Below, piece after piece: positions 41,132 through 50,307 of a stretch of 64,000 nt of DNA. The notes beneath the pieces are model-generated. The model had not been told where the DNA came from. It did no database searches and saw only the letters and a program-made list of their open reading frames with translations. Source of the DNA: Marivivens sp. (GTDB lineage Bacteria > Pseudomonadota > Alphaproteobacteria > Rhodobacterales > Rhodobacteraceae); NCBI GenBank assembly GCA_017643845.1, contig JAEPMR010000001.1, positions 62,001 to 126,000 on the forward strand, given 5' to 3'. The stretch's first letter is position 1. Every line of letters starts with the position of its first letter. Position numbers and translations under genes: made by a program.

Positions 41132-42748
41132 ATGGGGCAAGACCTACGCAACTACACACCGGATGACGAGGCCTTCTGGGCGTCGACCGGAAAAGGGATC
41201 GCAAACCGCAATCTCTGGATTTCCATTCCCAGCCTGCTCTGCGGCTTCGCCGTTTGGCTGTATTGGGGGATCATCACCGTTCAGATGATCAACCTCGGCT
41301 TTGCATTCGAAAACTCGCAGCTCTTCACGCTTGCCGCTATTGCCGGTCTGACCGGGGCAACACTGCGCATCCCATCCACCTTCTTCATCCGCATCGCGGG
41401 CGGTCGGAACACGATCTTTTTCACCACCGCCCTGCTGATGATACCGGCTGTCCTGACCGGCATCGCGCTGCAGAACCCCGACACCCCGCTCTGGTGGTTC
41501 CAGGTTCTGGCATTCCTTTCGGGCATCGGTGGTGGTAACTTCTCCTCCTCGATGTCGAACATCTCGTTCTTCTTCCCCAAGAAGATTCAGGGCTACGCGC
41601 TCGGCATGAACGCAGGTCTCGGAAACTTCGGCGTCACCACGATGCAAATCGTGATTCCGCTGGTGATGACTTTCGGCCTCTTCGGCGGCGAGCCGATGAT
41701 CCTCGAAAACACGTCCGGCACCTTCTTTGCCCGCATCCCCGCAGGTTCGGAAACCTATATCCATAACGCGGGATATGTATGGCTGATCCTGCTGATCCCG
41801 CTGGCTTTTGCGGGCTGGTTCGGCATGAACAACATCCGTGACGAACACGTCTCGCCCGACATCCCCAGCCCGATAGGCGCTTTCAGCATCATCACGTTCA
41901 TGCTGCTTATTGGTCTTGTCACCTCGGCTTTCGGCATCTGGCTGATGCTGCCGGGTGTAGAGGGCGGCCTGCCATCCTCGGGCATCAACCTTTCCAAGTG
42001 GATCGTTCTACCCATCGTCATCGCGCTGACCGTTTTCGGCCTGAAAATGATCCCCGGCGCGGTCGGCCAGAACCTGACGCGTCAGTACAAGATCTTCGGC
42101 AACAAGCATACCTGGGCGATGACCGTGATCTACACCATGACCTTCGGCAGCTTCATCGGTTATTCGGCTGCGTTGGCTCTGACGATCAAGGTGGTCTTTG
42201 GCTTCCAGCACCTGATGATCGATGGCGTCATGACCCACGACACAGCAAACCCTGACGGCCCATCGGCCCTGATGTTTGCCTGGATGGGGCCGTTCATCGG
42301 CGCTCTGATCCGTCCGATTGGTGGGATGATGGCTGACAAACTCGGCGGAGCCCGGGTGACGCAGTGGATTTCGATTGTCATGGTCGGCTCCGCCCTTGGC
42401 GTCGCCTATTTCATCCAGCAGGCCTACGCCTCGGCAACACCACAGGACTTCTTCCTGCCGTTCCTGGTCCTCTTCCTGATCCTCTTTGCCGCGACAGGTA
42501 TCGGCAACGGCTCGACGTTCCGCACCATCGCCGTCGCGTTCAACAAAGAGCAGGCAGGACCGGTTCTGGGTTGGACCGCCGCCGTGGCCGCCTATGGCGC
42601 TTTCATCATCCCCAAAGTTTTCGGGGAACAGATGAGCGCGGGAACACCCGAATACGCACTCTACGGCTTCGCGGTTTTCTACGCGGTCTGCATCGCCATC
42701 AACTGGTGGTTCTACCTGCGCCCCGGCGCCTACATCAAGAACCCCTGA
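41132..42748 (+). CDS. narK: Nitrate/nitrite antiporter, NarK2-type
   Basis: 538 residues, MFS with about twelve helices and larger loops than the first NarK. GIGGGNFSSSMSNISFFFPKK and GMNAGLGNFGVTTMQ (nitrate signature 1) and AAVAAYGAFIIPKVFG (second half) match NarK2, the nitrate/nitrite antiporter that exchanges nitrate uptake for nitrite export during respiration. CCGGAGGA precedes the ATG. It sits between narK1 and narG, in the order of the Paracoccus narK (fused) operon. The gap to narG has another hairpin. Confidence 0.94.
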   Translation: MGQDLRNYTPDDEAFWASTGKGIANRNLWISIPSLLCGFAVWLYWGIITVQMINLGFAFENSQLFTLAAIAGLTGATLRIPSTFFIRIAGGRNTIFFTTALLMIPAVLTGIALQNPDTPLWWFQVLAFLSGIGGGNFSSSMSNISFFFPKKIQGYALGMNAGLGNFGVTTMQIVIPLVMTFGLFGGEPMILENTSGTFFARIPAGSETYIHNAGYVWLILLIPLAFAGWFGMNNIRDEHVSPDIPSPIGAFSIITFMLLIGLVTSAFGIWLMLPGVEGGLPSSGINLSKWIVLPIVIALTVFGLKMIPGAVGQNLTRQYKIFGNKHTWAMTVIYTMTFGSFIGYSAALALTIKVVFGFQHLMIDGVMTHDTANPDGPSALMFAWMGPFIGALIRPIGGMMADKLGGARVTQWISIVMVGSALGVAYFIQQAYASATPQDFFLPFLVLFLILFAATGIGNGSTFRTIAVAFNKEQAGPVLGWTAAVAAYGAFIIPKVFGEQMSAGTPEYALYGFAVFYAVCIAINWWFYLRPGAYIKNP

Positions 42749-42759
42749 TCCCTGCTCAC

Positions 42760-42794
42760 GGCCTGCCCCTCGCCTGAGCGCGGCGGGGCGGGCC
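42760..42794 (+). terminator. Hairpin between narK2 and narG
   Basis: GGCCTGCCCC pairs with GGGGCGGGCC (one G-T wobble) around an imperfect loop. It has no T-run and lies 21 bases before narG, so it is probably an attenuation or stability element, not a terminator. Confidence 0.45.
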
Positions 42795-42815
42795 TCACCG
42801 GAATGGAGAAATGAG

Positions 42816-45800
42816 ATGAGCCACCTGCTCGATCGCCTGAACTTCCTGCAGTCCAAGGAACTGGACACGTTTTCAAACGGCCACGGCCAAACCACCCGCG
42901 AAAACCGCGACTGGGAAGACACATACCGAAACCGCTGGCGGCACGATAAGGTCGTCCGCTCTACCCACGGCGTGAACTGCACCGGCTCTTGCTCCTGGAA
43001 GATCTATGTCAAGTCGGGGATCGTCACATGGGAAACCCAGCAGACGGACTACCCGCGTACGCGCCCCGACCTGCCCAACCACGAGCCACGCGGCTGCGCC
43101 CGGGGCGCCTCTTACAGCTGGTACCTTTATTCCGCCAACCGCGTCAAAAACCCGCTGATCCGCGGTAAGCTGCTCAAGGTCTGGCGCCGGATGCGCGAAA
43201 CGATGTCGCCCATCGCGGCATGGACGGCGATCCAGAACGATCCCGTGCTGCGGCAGGGATATGTGGAGACCCGTGGCAAGGGTGGCTTTGTTCGCGCAAG
43301 CTGGGACGAAGCGACCGAAATCACCGCGGCTGCGAACGCCTATACCGCCAAAACCTATGGCCCCGACCGCGTCTTTGGATTTTCACCGATTCCTGCGATG
43401 TCGATGATTTCTTATGCCGCTGGCAGCCGCTATCTGTCGCTTCTCGGTGGCGTCTGCATGTCCTTCTACGACTGGTATTGCGATCTGCCACCAGCCTCGC
43501 CAATGACTTGGGGCGAACAAACGGACGTGCCGGAGAGCGCCGACTGGTATAATGCCGGGTATCTCCTCCTTTGGGGATCAAACGTCCCCCAGACGCGCAC
43601 GCCAGACGCACACTTCTACACCGAAGCCCGCTATCGCGGCACCAAATCTGCCGTGATCTGCCCAGACTATTCCGAAGCTGCGAAATTCGGAGATGTCTGG
43701 CTCAATGCCAAGCAAGGCACCGATGCGGCACTGGCCATGGCCTTCGGTCACGTGATCCTGCGTGAGTTCCATCTGGACCGGCAATCGGATTACTTCACCG
43801 ACTATTGCCGCAAATACAGCGATTTCCCGATGCTCGTCCGGCTGGAGGAGAAAGACGGCAAGCTTGTCCCAGGCCGGTTCCTGCGCGCCGACGATCTGAC
43901 AGGAAAGTTGGGCGAGGAGAACAATCCCGAATGGAAGACGGTGGCCTGGGATCGCACGTCCGGCGGTATGGTCAGCCCGAACGGATCAATCGGCTATCGC
44001 TGGGGGGATGCAGGCAAGTGGAACCTCGAAACCCGCGCGGGAGAAGGTGACACGGACCTGTCCATGTCCTTCATCCTCGAAGAGGATCACGACGATGTGG
44101 TCGGAGTGGACTTCCCCTATTTCGGCGCTGATGCGACCGCGAACTTCACCACAGGTGACAAGCGCCCGAACATCCTGACCAAAAATGTGCCCGTCAAGAA
44201 AATCAAGGTCGGCCGCAAGACCGAAATGGTTGCCACGGTTTTTGACCTGTTCTGTGCCAACTACGGGCTCGATCGCGGATTGGGCGGCGACTGGGTTGCC
44301 ACCAATTACGGCGACGACGTTCCCGGAACTCCGGCTTGGGCCGAAAAGATCACCGGCGTTTCAGCCGACAAAATCACCCATGTTGCCCGCGAATTCGCTC
44401 TGAACGCAGAGAAGACCGGCGGCAAGTCGATGATCATCATCGGCGCGGCAATGAACCACTGGTACCACATGGATATGAACTACCGCGGCGTCATCAACAT
44501 GCTGGTGATGTGCGGCTGTGTCGGGCAGTCGGGCGGTGGCTGGGCGCATTATGTTGGGCAGGAAAAGCTCCGCCCGCAGACAGGCTGGCTGCCACTGGCA
44601 TTCGCGCTCGACTGGGGCCGTCCGCCGCGCCACATGAACTCTACCAGCGCGTGGTACGCCCATACGGACCAATGGCGCTACGAGACCCTGACGGCGGGCG
44701 AAATCATCTCGCCCACAGCGCCGGAGGGTGACTGGGATATCAGCCTGATCGACTACAACATCCGCGCCGAGCGTATGGGCTGGCTCCCTTCCGCGCCACA
44801 ACTGAAAACCAATCCGCTCGAAGTGGCAAAAGCGGCAAAAGCGGCGGACAAGGAAATCCCTGCCTATGTCGCCGAGCAGCTGAAATCGGGCGCGCTGGAG
44901 ATGTCCTGTGAAGATCCCGATGCGCCGGAAAACTGGCCGCGCAACCTTTTCGTCTGGCGCTCAAACCTGCTCGGCTCGTCGGGCAAGGGCCACGAATATT
45001 TCCTCAAGCACTTGCTCGGCACCGATCACGGCGTCCTGGGCAAGGACCTGGGAGAGGAAGGCGGTCAGTTGCCGAAAGAGGCAAAATGGCACGGCGATGC
45101 CCCACGCGGCAAACTGGACCTCTTGGTCTGCATCGACTTCCGCATGTCCACCACGGCCGTCTATTCCGATATCGTCCTTCCCACCGCGAGCTGGTACGAA
45201 AAGAACGACCTCAACACCTCGGATATGCACCCGTTCATCCACCCGCTACAGGCGGCGGTCGATCCGGCCTATGAAAGCAAATCCGACTGGGAAATTTTCA
45301 AGGCAATCGCCAAGAAATTCCAAGAGGTCGCGCCGGAAATTCTTGGCAAGGAGACCGACATTGTCGCCCTGCCGATCCTGCACGACACGCCCGGCGAAGT
45401 GGCTCAAGATCAGGTGAAAGACTGGAAAAAGGGTGAATGCGACCTCATCCCCGGCAAGACCGCGCCGAATTACATTCCTGTAGAGCGCGACTATACGGCT
45501 CTCTATGACCGTTTCGTCGCGCTTGGGCCGCTCATGGACAAGCTGGGAAATGGCGGTAAGGGCATCTCGTGGAAAACGGAGCACGAGGTCCAGCACCTGC
45601 GCGATCTAAACGGTGTCTGGGAGGACGGACCAGCAAAAGGCTGCGCCAAGATCTTCACCGATATCGACGCCACCGAAGTTGTTCTGATGCTGGCGCCGGA
45701 AACCAATGGCGAAGTTGCAGTCAAAGCTTGGGAAGCCCTGTCAAAGGCGACGGGTCGCGAGCACGCGCATCTGGCCCGGCCGAAGGAAGACGAAAAAATC

Positions 45801-46538
45801 CGCTTCCGTGACATCGCAGCCCAACCCCGCAAGATTATCTCATCCCCCACTTGGTCAGGGCTGGAGAGCGAGAAGGTCTGCTATAATGCGGGTTATACCA
45901 ACGTCCATGAACTGATCCCATGGCGCACGCTGACAGGCCGTCAGCAGCTCTATCAGGATCACCTCTGGATGCGGGCCTTTGGCGAAGGCTTCATGTCCTA
46001 CCGTCCGCCGGTCGATCTGAAAACGGTCACCGCCGACGTGCAGGATGACGGCGACAGCCTCGTTCTGAACTTCATCACCCCGCACCAGAAATGGGGCATC
46101 CACTCGACCTATTCCGACAACCTTCTGATGCTCACGCTGAACCGCGGCGGCCCCGTCATCTGGATCAGCGAGAACGACGCCCGGAAGGCAGGTATCGTCG
46201 ATAATGACTGGGTCGAACTTTACAATGTGAACGGCGCCCTGACCGCCCGCGCGGTTGTCTCGCAGCGGATGAAGGACGGAACGACCTTCATGTACCACGC
46301 GCAGGAGAAGATCGTGAACACACCCGGCTCTGAAAAGACCGGAAATCGCGGTGGCATCCACAACTCCGTCACCCGCGCGACGCTCAAGCCGACCCACATG
46401 ATCGGCGGCTATGCCCAGCAGTCCTACGGTTTCAACTACTACGGCACCGTTGGCGCGAACCGGGACGAATTCGTGGTCGTCCGCAAGATGAAGAAAGTCG
46501 ACTGGCTCGACGACGAAGCCACCGGAAAGGAGGCATAA
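42816..46538 (+). CDS. narG: Respiratory nitrate reductase, alpha subunit
   Basis: 1240 residues, the usual NarG length. This cytoplasm-facing molybdo-bis-MGD subunit reduces nitrate to nitrite. Near the N-terminus are H51, C55 and C59 (HGVNCTGSC) and C94 (RGC), the His/Cys set binding the FS0 [4Fe-4S] cluster, matching His50/Cys54/Cys58/Cys93 of E. coli. YCDLPPASPMTWGEQTDVPES matches the region carrying the Mo-ligating Asp. The N-terminus lacks a Tat signal, as in other cytoplasmic NarG. It is followed by narH after three bases. Expression should be anaerobic and nitrate-responsive through the upstream FNR-type box and NarR. Confidence 0.98.
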   Translation: MSHLLDRLNFLQSKELDTFSNGHGQTTRENRDWEDTYRNRWRHDKVVRSTHGVNCTGSCSWKIYVKSGIVTWETQQTDYPRTRPDLPNHEPRGCARGASYSWYLYSANRVKNPLIRGKLLKVWRRMRETMSPIAAWTAIQNDPVLRQGYVETRGKGGFVRASWDEATEITAAANAYTAKTYGPDRVFGFSPIPAMSMISYAAGSRYLSLLGGVCMSFYDWYCDLPPASPMTWGEQTDVPESADWYNAGYLLLWGSNVPQTRTPDAHFYTEARYRGTKSAVICPDYSEAAKFGDVWLNAKQGTDAALAMAFGHVILREFHLDRQSDYFTDYCRKYSDFPMLVRLEEKDGKLVPGRFLRADDLTGKLGEENNPEWKTVAWDRTSGGMVSPNGSIGYRWGDAGKWNLETRAGEGDTDLSMSFILEEDHDDVVGVDFPYFGADATANFTTGDKRPNILTKNVPVKKIKVGRKTEMVATVFDLFCANYGLDRGLGGDWVATNYGDDVPGTPAWAEKITGVSADKITHVAREFALNAEKTGGKSMIIIGAAMNHWYHMDMNYRGVINMLVMCGCVGQSGGGWAHYVGQEKLRPQTGWLPLAFALDWGRPPRHMNSTSAWYAHTDQWRYETLTAGEIISPTAPEGDWDISLIDYNIRAERMGWLPSAPQLKTNPLEVAKAAKAADKEIPAYVAEQLKSGALEMSCEDPDAPENWPRNLFVWRSNLLGSSGKGHEYFLKHLLGTDHGVLGKDLGEEGGQLPKEAKWHGDAPRGKLDLLVCIDFRMSTTAVYSDIVLPTASWYEKNDLNTSDMHPFIHPLQAAVDPAYESKSDWEIFKAIAKKFQEVAPEILGKETDIVALPILHDTPGEVAQDQVKDWKKGECDLIPGKTAPNYIPVERDYTALYDRFVALGPLMDKLGNGGKGISWKTEHEVQHLRDLNGVWEDGPAKGCAKIFTDIDATEVVLMLAPETNGEVAVKAWEALSKATGREHAHLARPKEDEKIRFRDIAAQPRKIISSPTWSGLESEKVCYNAGYTNVHELIPWRTLTGRQQLYQDHLWMRAFGEGFMSYRPPVDLKTVTADVQDDGDSLVLNFITPHQKWGIHSTYSDNLLMLTLNRGGPVIWISENDARKAGIVDNDWVELYNVNGALTARAVVSQRMKDGTTFMYHAQEKIVNTPGSEKTGNRGGIHNSVTRATLKPTHMIGGYAQQSYGFNYYGTVGANRDEFVVVRKMKKVDWLDDEATGKEA

Positions 46539-46541
46539 ACC

Positions 46542-48065
46542 ATGAAAGTGCGTGCACAAATCGGCATGGTGCTGAACCTCGATAAATGTATCGGCTGCCA
46601 CACATGCTCCGTCACCTGCAAGAACGTCTGGACCAGTCGCGATGGTGTCGAATACGCGTGGTTCAACAACGTAGAGACAAAGCCCGGCACCGGCTATCCG
46701 ACGGACTGGGAAAATCAGGACCGTTGGAACGGCGGATGGGTGCGGACGAAGTCCGGTAAACTCCAGCCAAAGCAGGGTGCAAAATGGCGGATCCTGGCGA
46801 ACCTCTTTGCCAACCCCGACCTGCCGGAGATCGACGACTACTACGAGCCGTTCGATTTCGACTATGACCACCTGAAGTCTGCACCAGAAATGAAGGCCTT
46901 TCCCACCGCCCGTCCGCGTTCGAAAATTACCGGAGAGCGGATCGAGAAGATCGAGAAAGGTCCGAACTGGGAGGAAATCCTCGGCGGCGAATTTGCGAAG
47001 CGTTCGGAAGATTACAACTTCGAGGGCGTGCAAAAACAGATCTACGGTGAATACGAAAACACCTTCATGATGTATCTCCCGCGTCTGTGTGAGCACTGCC
47101 TCAATCCGGCATGTGCCGCCTCCTGTCCCTCCGGCGCAATCTACAAGCGCGAAGAGGACGGGATCGTGCTGATCGACCAGGAGAAATGCCGCGGCTGGCG
47201 GATGTGTGTCTCGGGCTGCCCCTACAAAAAGGTCTACTACAACTGGTCGACCGGCAAATCCGAGAAATGCACCCTCTGCTATCCTCGGATCGAAAGCGGC
47301 AATCCGACGGTCTGTTCGGAAACCTGCGTGGGTCGTATCCGCTATCTCGGCGTGATGCTCTATGACGCCGACAAAATCAGCGAAGCGGCGTCGGTCGAGG
47401 ACACCACAGACCTCTACGACGCGCAGCTTGGGGTATTCCTTGATCCAAATGACCCCGAAGTGATCCGTGCGGCACGGGCCGAAGGGATCCCCGAGGACTG
47501 GCTTTCCGCCGCCCAGCAAAGCCCGATCTGGAAAATGGCGATGGAATGGAAGGTCGCCTTCCCGCTCCACCCGGAATATCGCACCCTGCCGATGGTCTGG
47601 TATATCCCGCCACTCTCACCGATCCAGAACGCCGCCGAAGCCGGTGCAATCGGTACAGATGGCGAAATGCCGGATGTCCGCAACCTGCGCATTCCGCTGC
47701 GCTACCTCGCGAACATGCTTACAGCAGGCGACGAGGCTCCGGTGGCCACCGCGCTCGAGCGGATGCTGGCGATGCGCGCCTACATGCGGGCCAAGACTGT
47801 CGACGGCATAAATGACGAGGCGATTGCCGCGAAAGTCGGTCTGAATGGCCGCATGATCGAGGACATGTACAAGATCATGGCCCTCGCCGACTACGAAGAT
47901 CGTTTTGTCATTCCGACAACGCACCGCGAACAAGTCGAGGATGCCTACGATTTGCGCGGCGGCTGCGGCTTCACCGACAGCAACGGCTGCTCGACAGGCA
48001 TATCATCCGGCTCCCTCTTCGGTGGCGGCAAGAAACCTTTGAAAATGCCACAGGAGGTGCGCTGA
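46542..48065 (+). CDS. narH: Respiratory nitrate reductase, beta subunit
   Basis: 507 residues carrying four Fe-S clusters that wire NarI to NarG. Four Cys groups are visible: CIGCHTCSVTC; CEHCLNPACAASCP; CRGWRMCVSGC, where Trp replaces one Cys and gives the [3Fe-4S] cluster; and CTLCYPRIESG with a later CSETC. AAAGGAGG precedes the ATG. The C-terminal part (DEAPVATALERMLAMRAYMR) is the standard NarH tail. narJ starts two bases after narH ends, with AGGAGG inside the narH end. Confidence 0.98.
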   Translation: MKVRAQIGMVLNLDKCIGCHTCSVTCKNVWTSRDGVEYAWFNNVETKPGTGYPTDWENQDRWNGGWVRTKSGKLQPKQGAKWRILANLFANPDLPEIDDYYEPFDFDYDHLKSAPEMKAFPTARPRSKITGERIEKIEKGPNWEEILGGEFAKRSEDYNFEGVQKQIYGEYENTFMMYLPRLCEHCLNPACAASCPSGAIYKREEDGIVLIDQEKCRGWRMCVSGCPYKKVYYNWSTGKSEKCTLCYPRIESGNPTVCSETCVGRIRYLGVMLYDADKISEAASVEDTTDLYDAQLGVFLDPNDPEVIRAARAEGIPEDWLSAAQQSPIWKMAMEWKVAFPLHPEYRTLPMVWYIPPLSPIQNAAEAGAIGTDGEMPDVRNLRIPLRYLANMLTAGDEAPVATALERMLAMRAYMRAKTVDGINDEAIAAKVGLNGRMIEDMYKIMALADYEDRFVIPTTHREQVEDAYDLRGGCGFTDSNGCSTGISSGSLFGGGKKPLKMPQEVR

Positions 48066-48066
48066 T

Positions 48067-48771
48067 ATGGACCGCACATTAAAAGCCCTATCCCTGATCC
48101 TGAGTTACCCGACGCGCGCGCTGCAGCATGCCATGCCGGAGATCGGTGGCGTTCTGTCTTCGGACACGCGATTGACAGCAGCAGCACGTCGGGGGTTGCG
48201 CCCGCTGGTGGAGGAGCTGAGCGGGCGCGACATTTACGATCTCGAAGAGCAATATGTGATGCTCTTCGATCGCTCGCGCACCCTATCGCTCAATCTCTTT
48301 GAGCACGTGCACGGCGAAAGCCGCGACCGCGGCAGCGCAATGGTCTCACTTCTCGAAACATACCGCGACGGTGGTTTCGAGCCGGTCACATCAGAGCTTC
48401 CAGATCACCTGCCGGTGCTTCTGGAATTCCTCGCAACTCGTCCCCACAGCGAGATGCAGGAAACCTTGGCGGATGCGGCGCATATTTTTGAGGCCCTCAA
48501 TGCGCGGCTTGTCCGCCGTGAGAGCCCGTATGCTGCCGTATTCGCCGCTCTTTTACAGCTGTCCGGCGCGACTGCCGATGCAGAAGCCGTGGCCGAACTA
48601 CTCGACCAACCCGAGGTCGACCCCAACGATCTAGAGGCGCTGGATGCGGTCTGGGAAGAGAGCGAAGTGCGCTTCGGCCCCGACCCGAATGCCGGATGCC
48701 CGCAGGTTCGCGACATGCTGGCCCGAATGGATAACCCCGTAACCCCCGCCCCTGGCGTGGCTGCGGAATGA
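48067..48771 (+). CDS. narJ: Nitrate reductase assembly chaperone
   Basis: 234 residues, a mostly helical TorD/NarJ-type chaperone that helps insert the Mo cofactor and Fe-S cluster into NarG before it attaches to NarI. Characteristic segments are LSLILSYPTRALQHAM, YVMLFDRSRTLSLNLFEHVHGESRDRG (the conserved FEHVHG region) and LPDHLPVLLEFLA. It is not part of the final enzyme. It lies between narH and narI. Confidence 0.96.
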   Translation: MDRTLKALSLILSYPTRALQHAMPEIGGVLSSDTRLTAAARRGLRPLVEELSGRDIYDLEEQYVMLFDRSRTLSLNLFEHVHGESRDRGSAMVSLLETYRDGGFEPVTSELPDHLPVLLEFLATRPHSEMQETLADAAHIFEALNARLVRRESPYAAVFAALLQLSGATADAEAVAELLDQPEVDPNDLEALDAVWEESEVRFGPDPNAGCPQVRDMLARMDNPVTPAPGVAAE

Positions 48772-48782
48772 AGGAGGCAGAG

Positions 48783-49487
48783 ATGCACAATTTCCTCTTC
48801 GGTATATACCCCTATATCGCGCTCGCGGTTCTGGTGATCGGTTCCATCGCCCGCTACGACCGCGACCCGTTCACTTGGAAGACCTCCTCCAGCCAGCTCC
48901 TGCGACGCAAACAGCTGATCTGGGGCTCGATCCTGTTTCACGTCGGCGTGCTGGTGATCTTCTTCGGGCATCTGATCGGCCTTTTGACCCCCATCGCGGT
49001 GTTTGATGCGCTCGGCATCAGCCACGGGGCCAAGCAATTGCTTGCAGTGGTCGCGGGGGGGATCGCGGGCGTAATGGCGCTGATCGGTGGCCTCTTGCTG
49101 TTCCACCGCCGCTGGACCGACCCGCGTATCCGCTCCACCTCCACCTTTGCGGACAACGCGATACTGCTTTTGCTTCTCGCCCAGCTTGTGCTTGGCCTCA
49201 GCACCATTTTTGTTTCGCTGCAGCATTTGGACGGGCATGAAATGACACTGTTCATGTCATGGGCACAGGGCATCTTCGCCTTTGACCCGAATGCGGCAGG
49301 TTACATCGAAAACAGCGCCCTGATCTTCAAGCTGCATCTATTCCTCGGGCTGACCATCTTCCTCGTTTTCCCGTTCACCAGACTGGTGCATATCCTCTCG
49401 GGCTTTGGGGCGTCGCTACGCTATCTGTTCAACCGCCCTGGGTATCAGATCGTGCGCTCGCGCAAGCGCCGTCATCCGGCGGAGTAA
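48783..49487 (+). CDS. narI: Respiratory nitrate reductase, gamma (cytochrome b) subunit
   Basis: 234 residues with five membrane helices. It oxidises quinol and passes electrons through two b hemes to NarH. Candidate heme His residues lie in LFHVGVLVIFFGHLIG and FKLHLFLGLTIFLVFPFTRLVHILSG. I start at the ATG at 48783, with AAGGAGG five bases upstream; the track's earlier start (48768) would put the ribosome site inside the gene and overlap narJ by four bases. The C-terminus is Arg-rich and cytoplasmic. Confidence 0.96.
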   Translation: MHNFLFGIYPYIALAVLVIGSIARYDRDPFTWKTSSSQLLRRKQLIWGSILFHVGVLVIFFGHLIGLLTPIAVFDALGISHGAKQLLAVVAGGIAGVMALIGGLLLFHRRWTDPRIRSTSTFADNAILLLLLAQLVLGLSTIFVSLQHLDGHEMTLFMSWAQGIFAFDPNAAGYIENSALIFKLHLFLGLTIFLVFPFTRLVHILSGFGASLRYLFNRPGYQIVRSRKRRHPAE

Positions 49488-49491
49488 GCCC

Positions 49492-50307
49492 ATGGCCGCA
49501 CCGCTCTTCCCAGATCTGATTGTAAATGGCGAAACCATTCCGCAGGCCGTCGTGGCTCAGGAAGCCCAGAACCACGACGCGCCCAAGGGCAAGCCGGGCT
49601 ATGCATGGCGGAAGGCCGCAAATGCCATCGCCACGCGCACGCTGCTTTTGCAAGAAGCCCGCAGACGTCGCATCGCGACCGACGCAGCGGAGGTCGGCCC
49701 GGGTCGGTTCGAAACAGACGAGGAAGCCCTCATAAGGGGGCTTTTGGAAAGTGTCATTGATAGTGCTGCGCCAGATGAAGCGACGGTGCGCTCGGAATGG
49801 GAACGCGACCCGTCCCGTTTCCGCACCCCGCCGCTTTGGGAGGTGTCACATATTCTGATCCCCGCTGAACCATCCGATCCGCAGGCAACAACGACAGCGC
49901 AACAATTGGCCGAACAGCTGGCTCGCACACTGCAATCCAGCCCAAAGGACTTTGCACGGCTCGCCAAAGCTCACAGCGCGTGCCCGTCACGTGAGGCTGG
50001 CGGCAGTCTCGGTCAAATCGGAAGCGGCGACACATTACCAGAATTTGAGGTCGCCCTCCGCGCGATGTGTGAGGGACAAATCAGTGCCTCTCCCATTCAG
50101 ACCCGCCACGGCTGGCACATCATCCGGCTTGATGCCTCCGCCAGTGCTGACGTTCTGCCATTCGAGACGGTTCGCCCTATGATCGCCGACGCGATGGAAA
50201 AGGCCGCATGGGCGCGTAGCGCACGGGCATTCCTTGCTGAATTGGTTCGCAAAGCTGAAATTTCGGGTGCCGACCTGCAAAACCCACCAGAGGACCAAGC
50301 GTCATGA
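49492..50307 (+). CDS. Parvulin-type peptidyl-prolyl isomerase of the nar operon
   Basis: 271 residues. The C-terminal half (~120-225) is a parvulin/rotamase domain: WEVSHILIPAEPS, DFARLAKAHSACPSREAGGSLGQIG and SASPIQTRHGWHIIRLD. The N-terminal part is helical and resembles the NifM-type arrangement. There is no signal peptide, so it should act in the cytoplasm, presumably as a folding helper for nitrate reductase. I start at the ATG at 49492, since the longer ORF reads through the end of narI. Gene order narI-PPIase-moeA occurs in denitrifying alphaproteobacteria. Confidence 0.88.
   Translation: MAAPLFPDLIVNGETIPQAVVAQEAQNHDAPKGKPGYAWRKAANAIATRTLLLQEARRRRIATDAAEVGPGRFETDEEALIRGLLESVIDSAAPDEATVRSEWERDPSRFRTPPLWEVSHILIPAEPSDPQATTTAQQLAEQLARTLQSSPKDFARLAKAHSACPSREAGGSLGQIGSGDTLPEFEVALRAMCEGQISASPIQTRHGWHIIRLDASASADVLPFETVRPMIADAMEKAAWARSARAFLAELVRKAEISGADLQNPPEDQAS

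Noticed and set aside
45855-47570. 571-codon open frame on the minus strand
   Set aside because: It lies wholly antisense to narG and narH, which have full-length conserved motifs. Long antisense frames are expected in GC-rich coding DNA.
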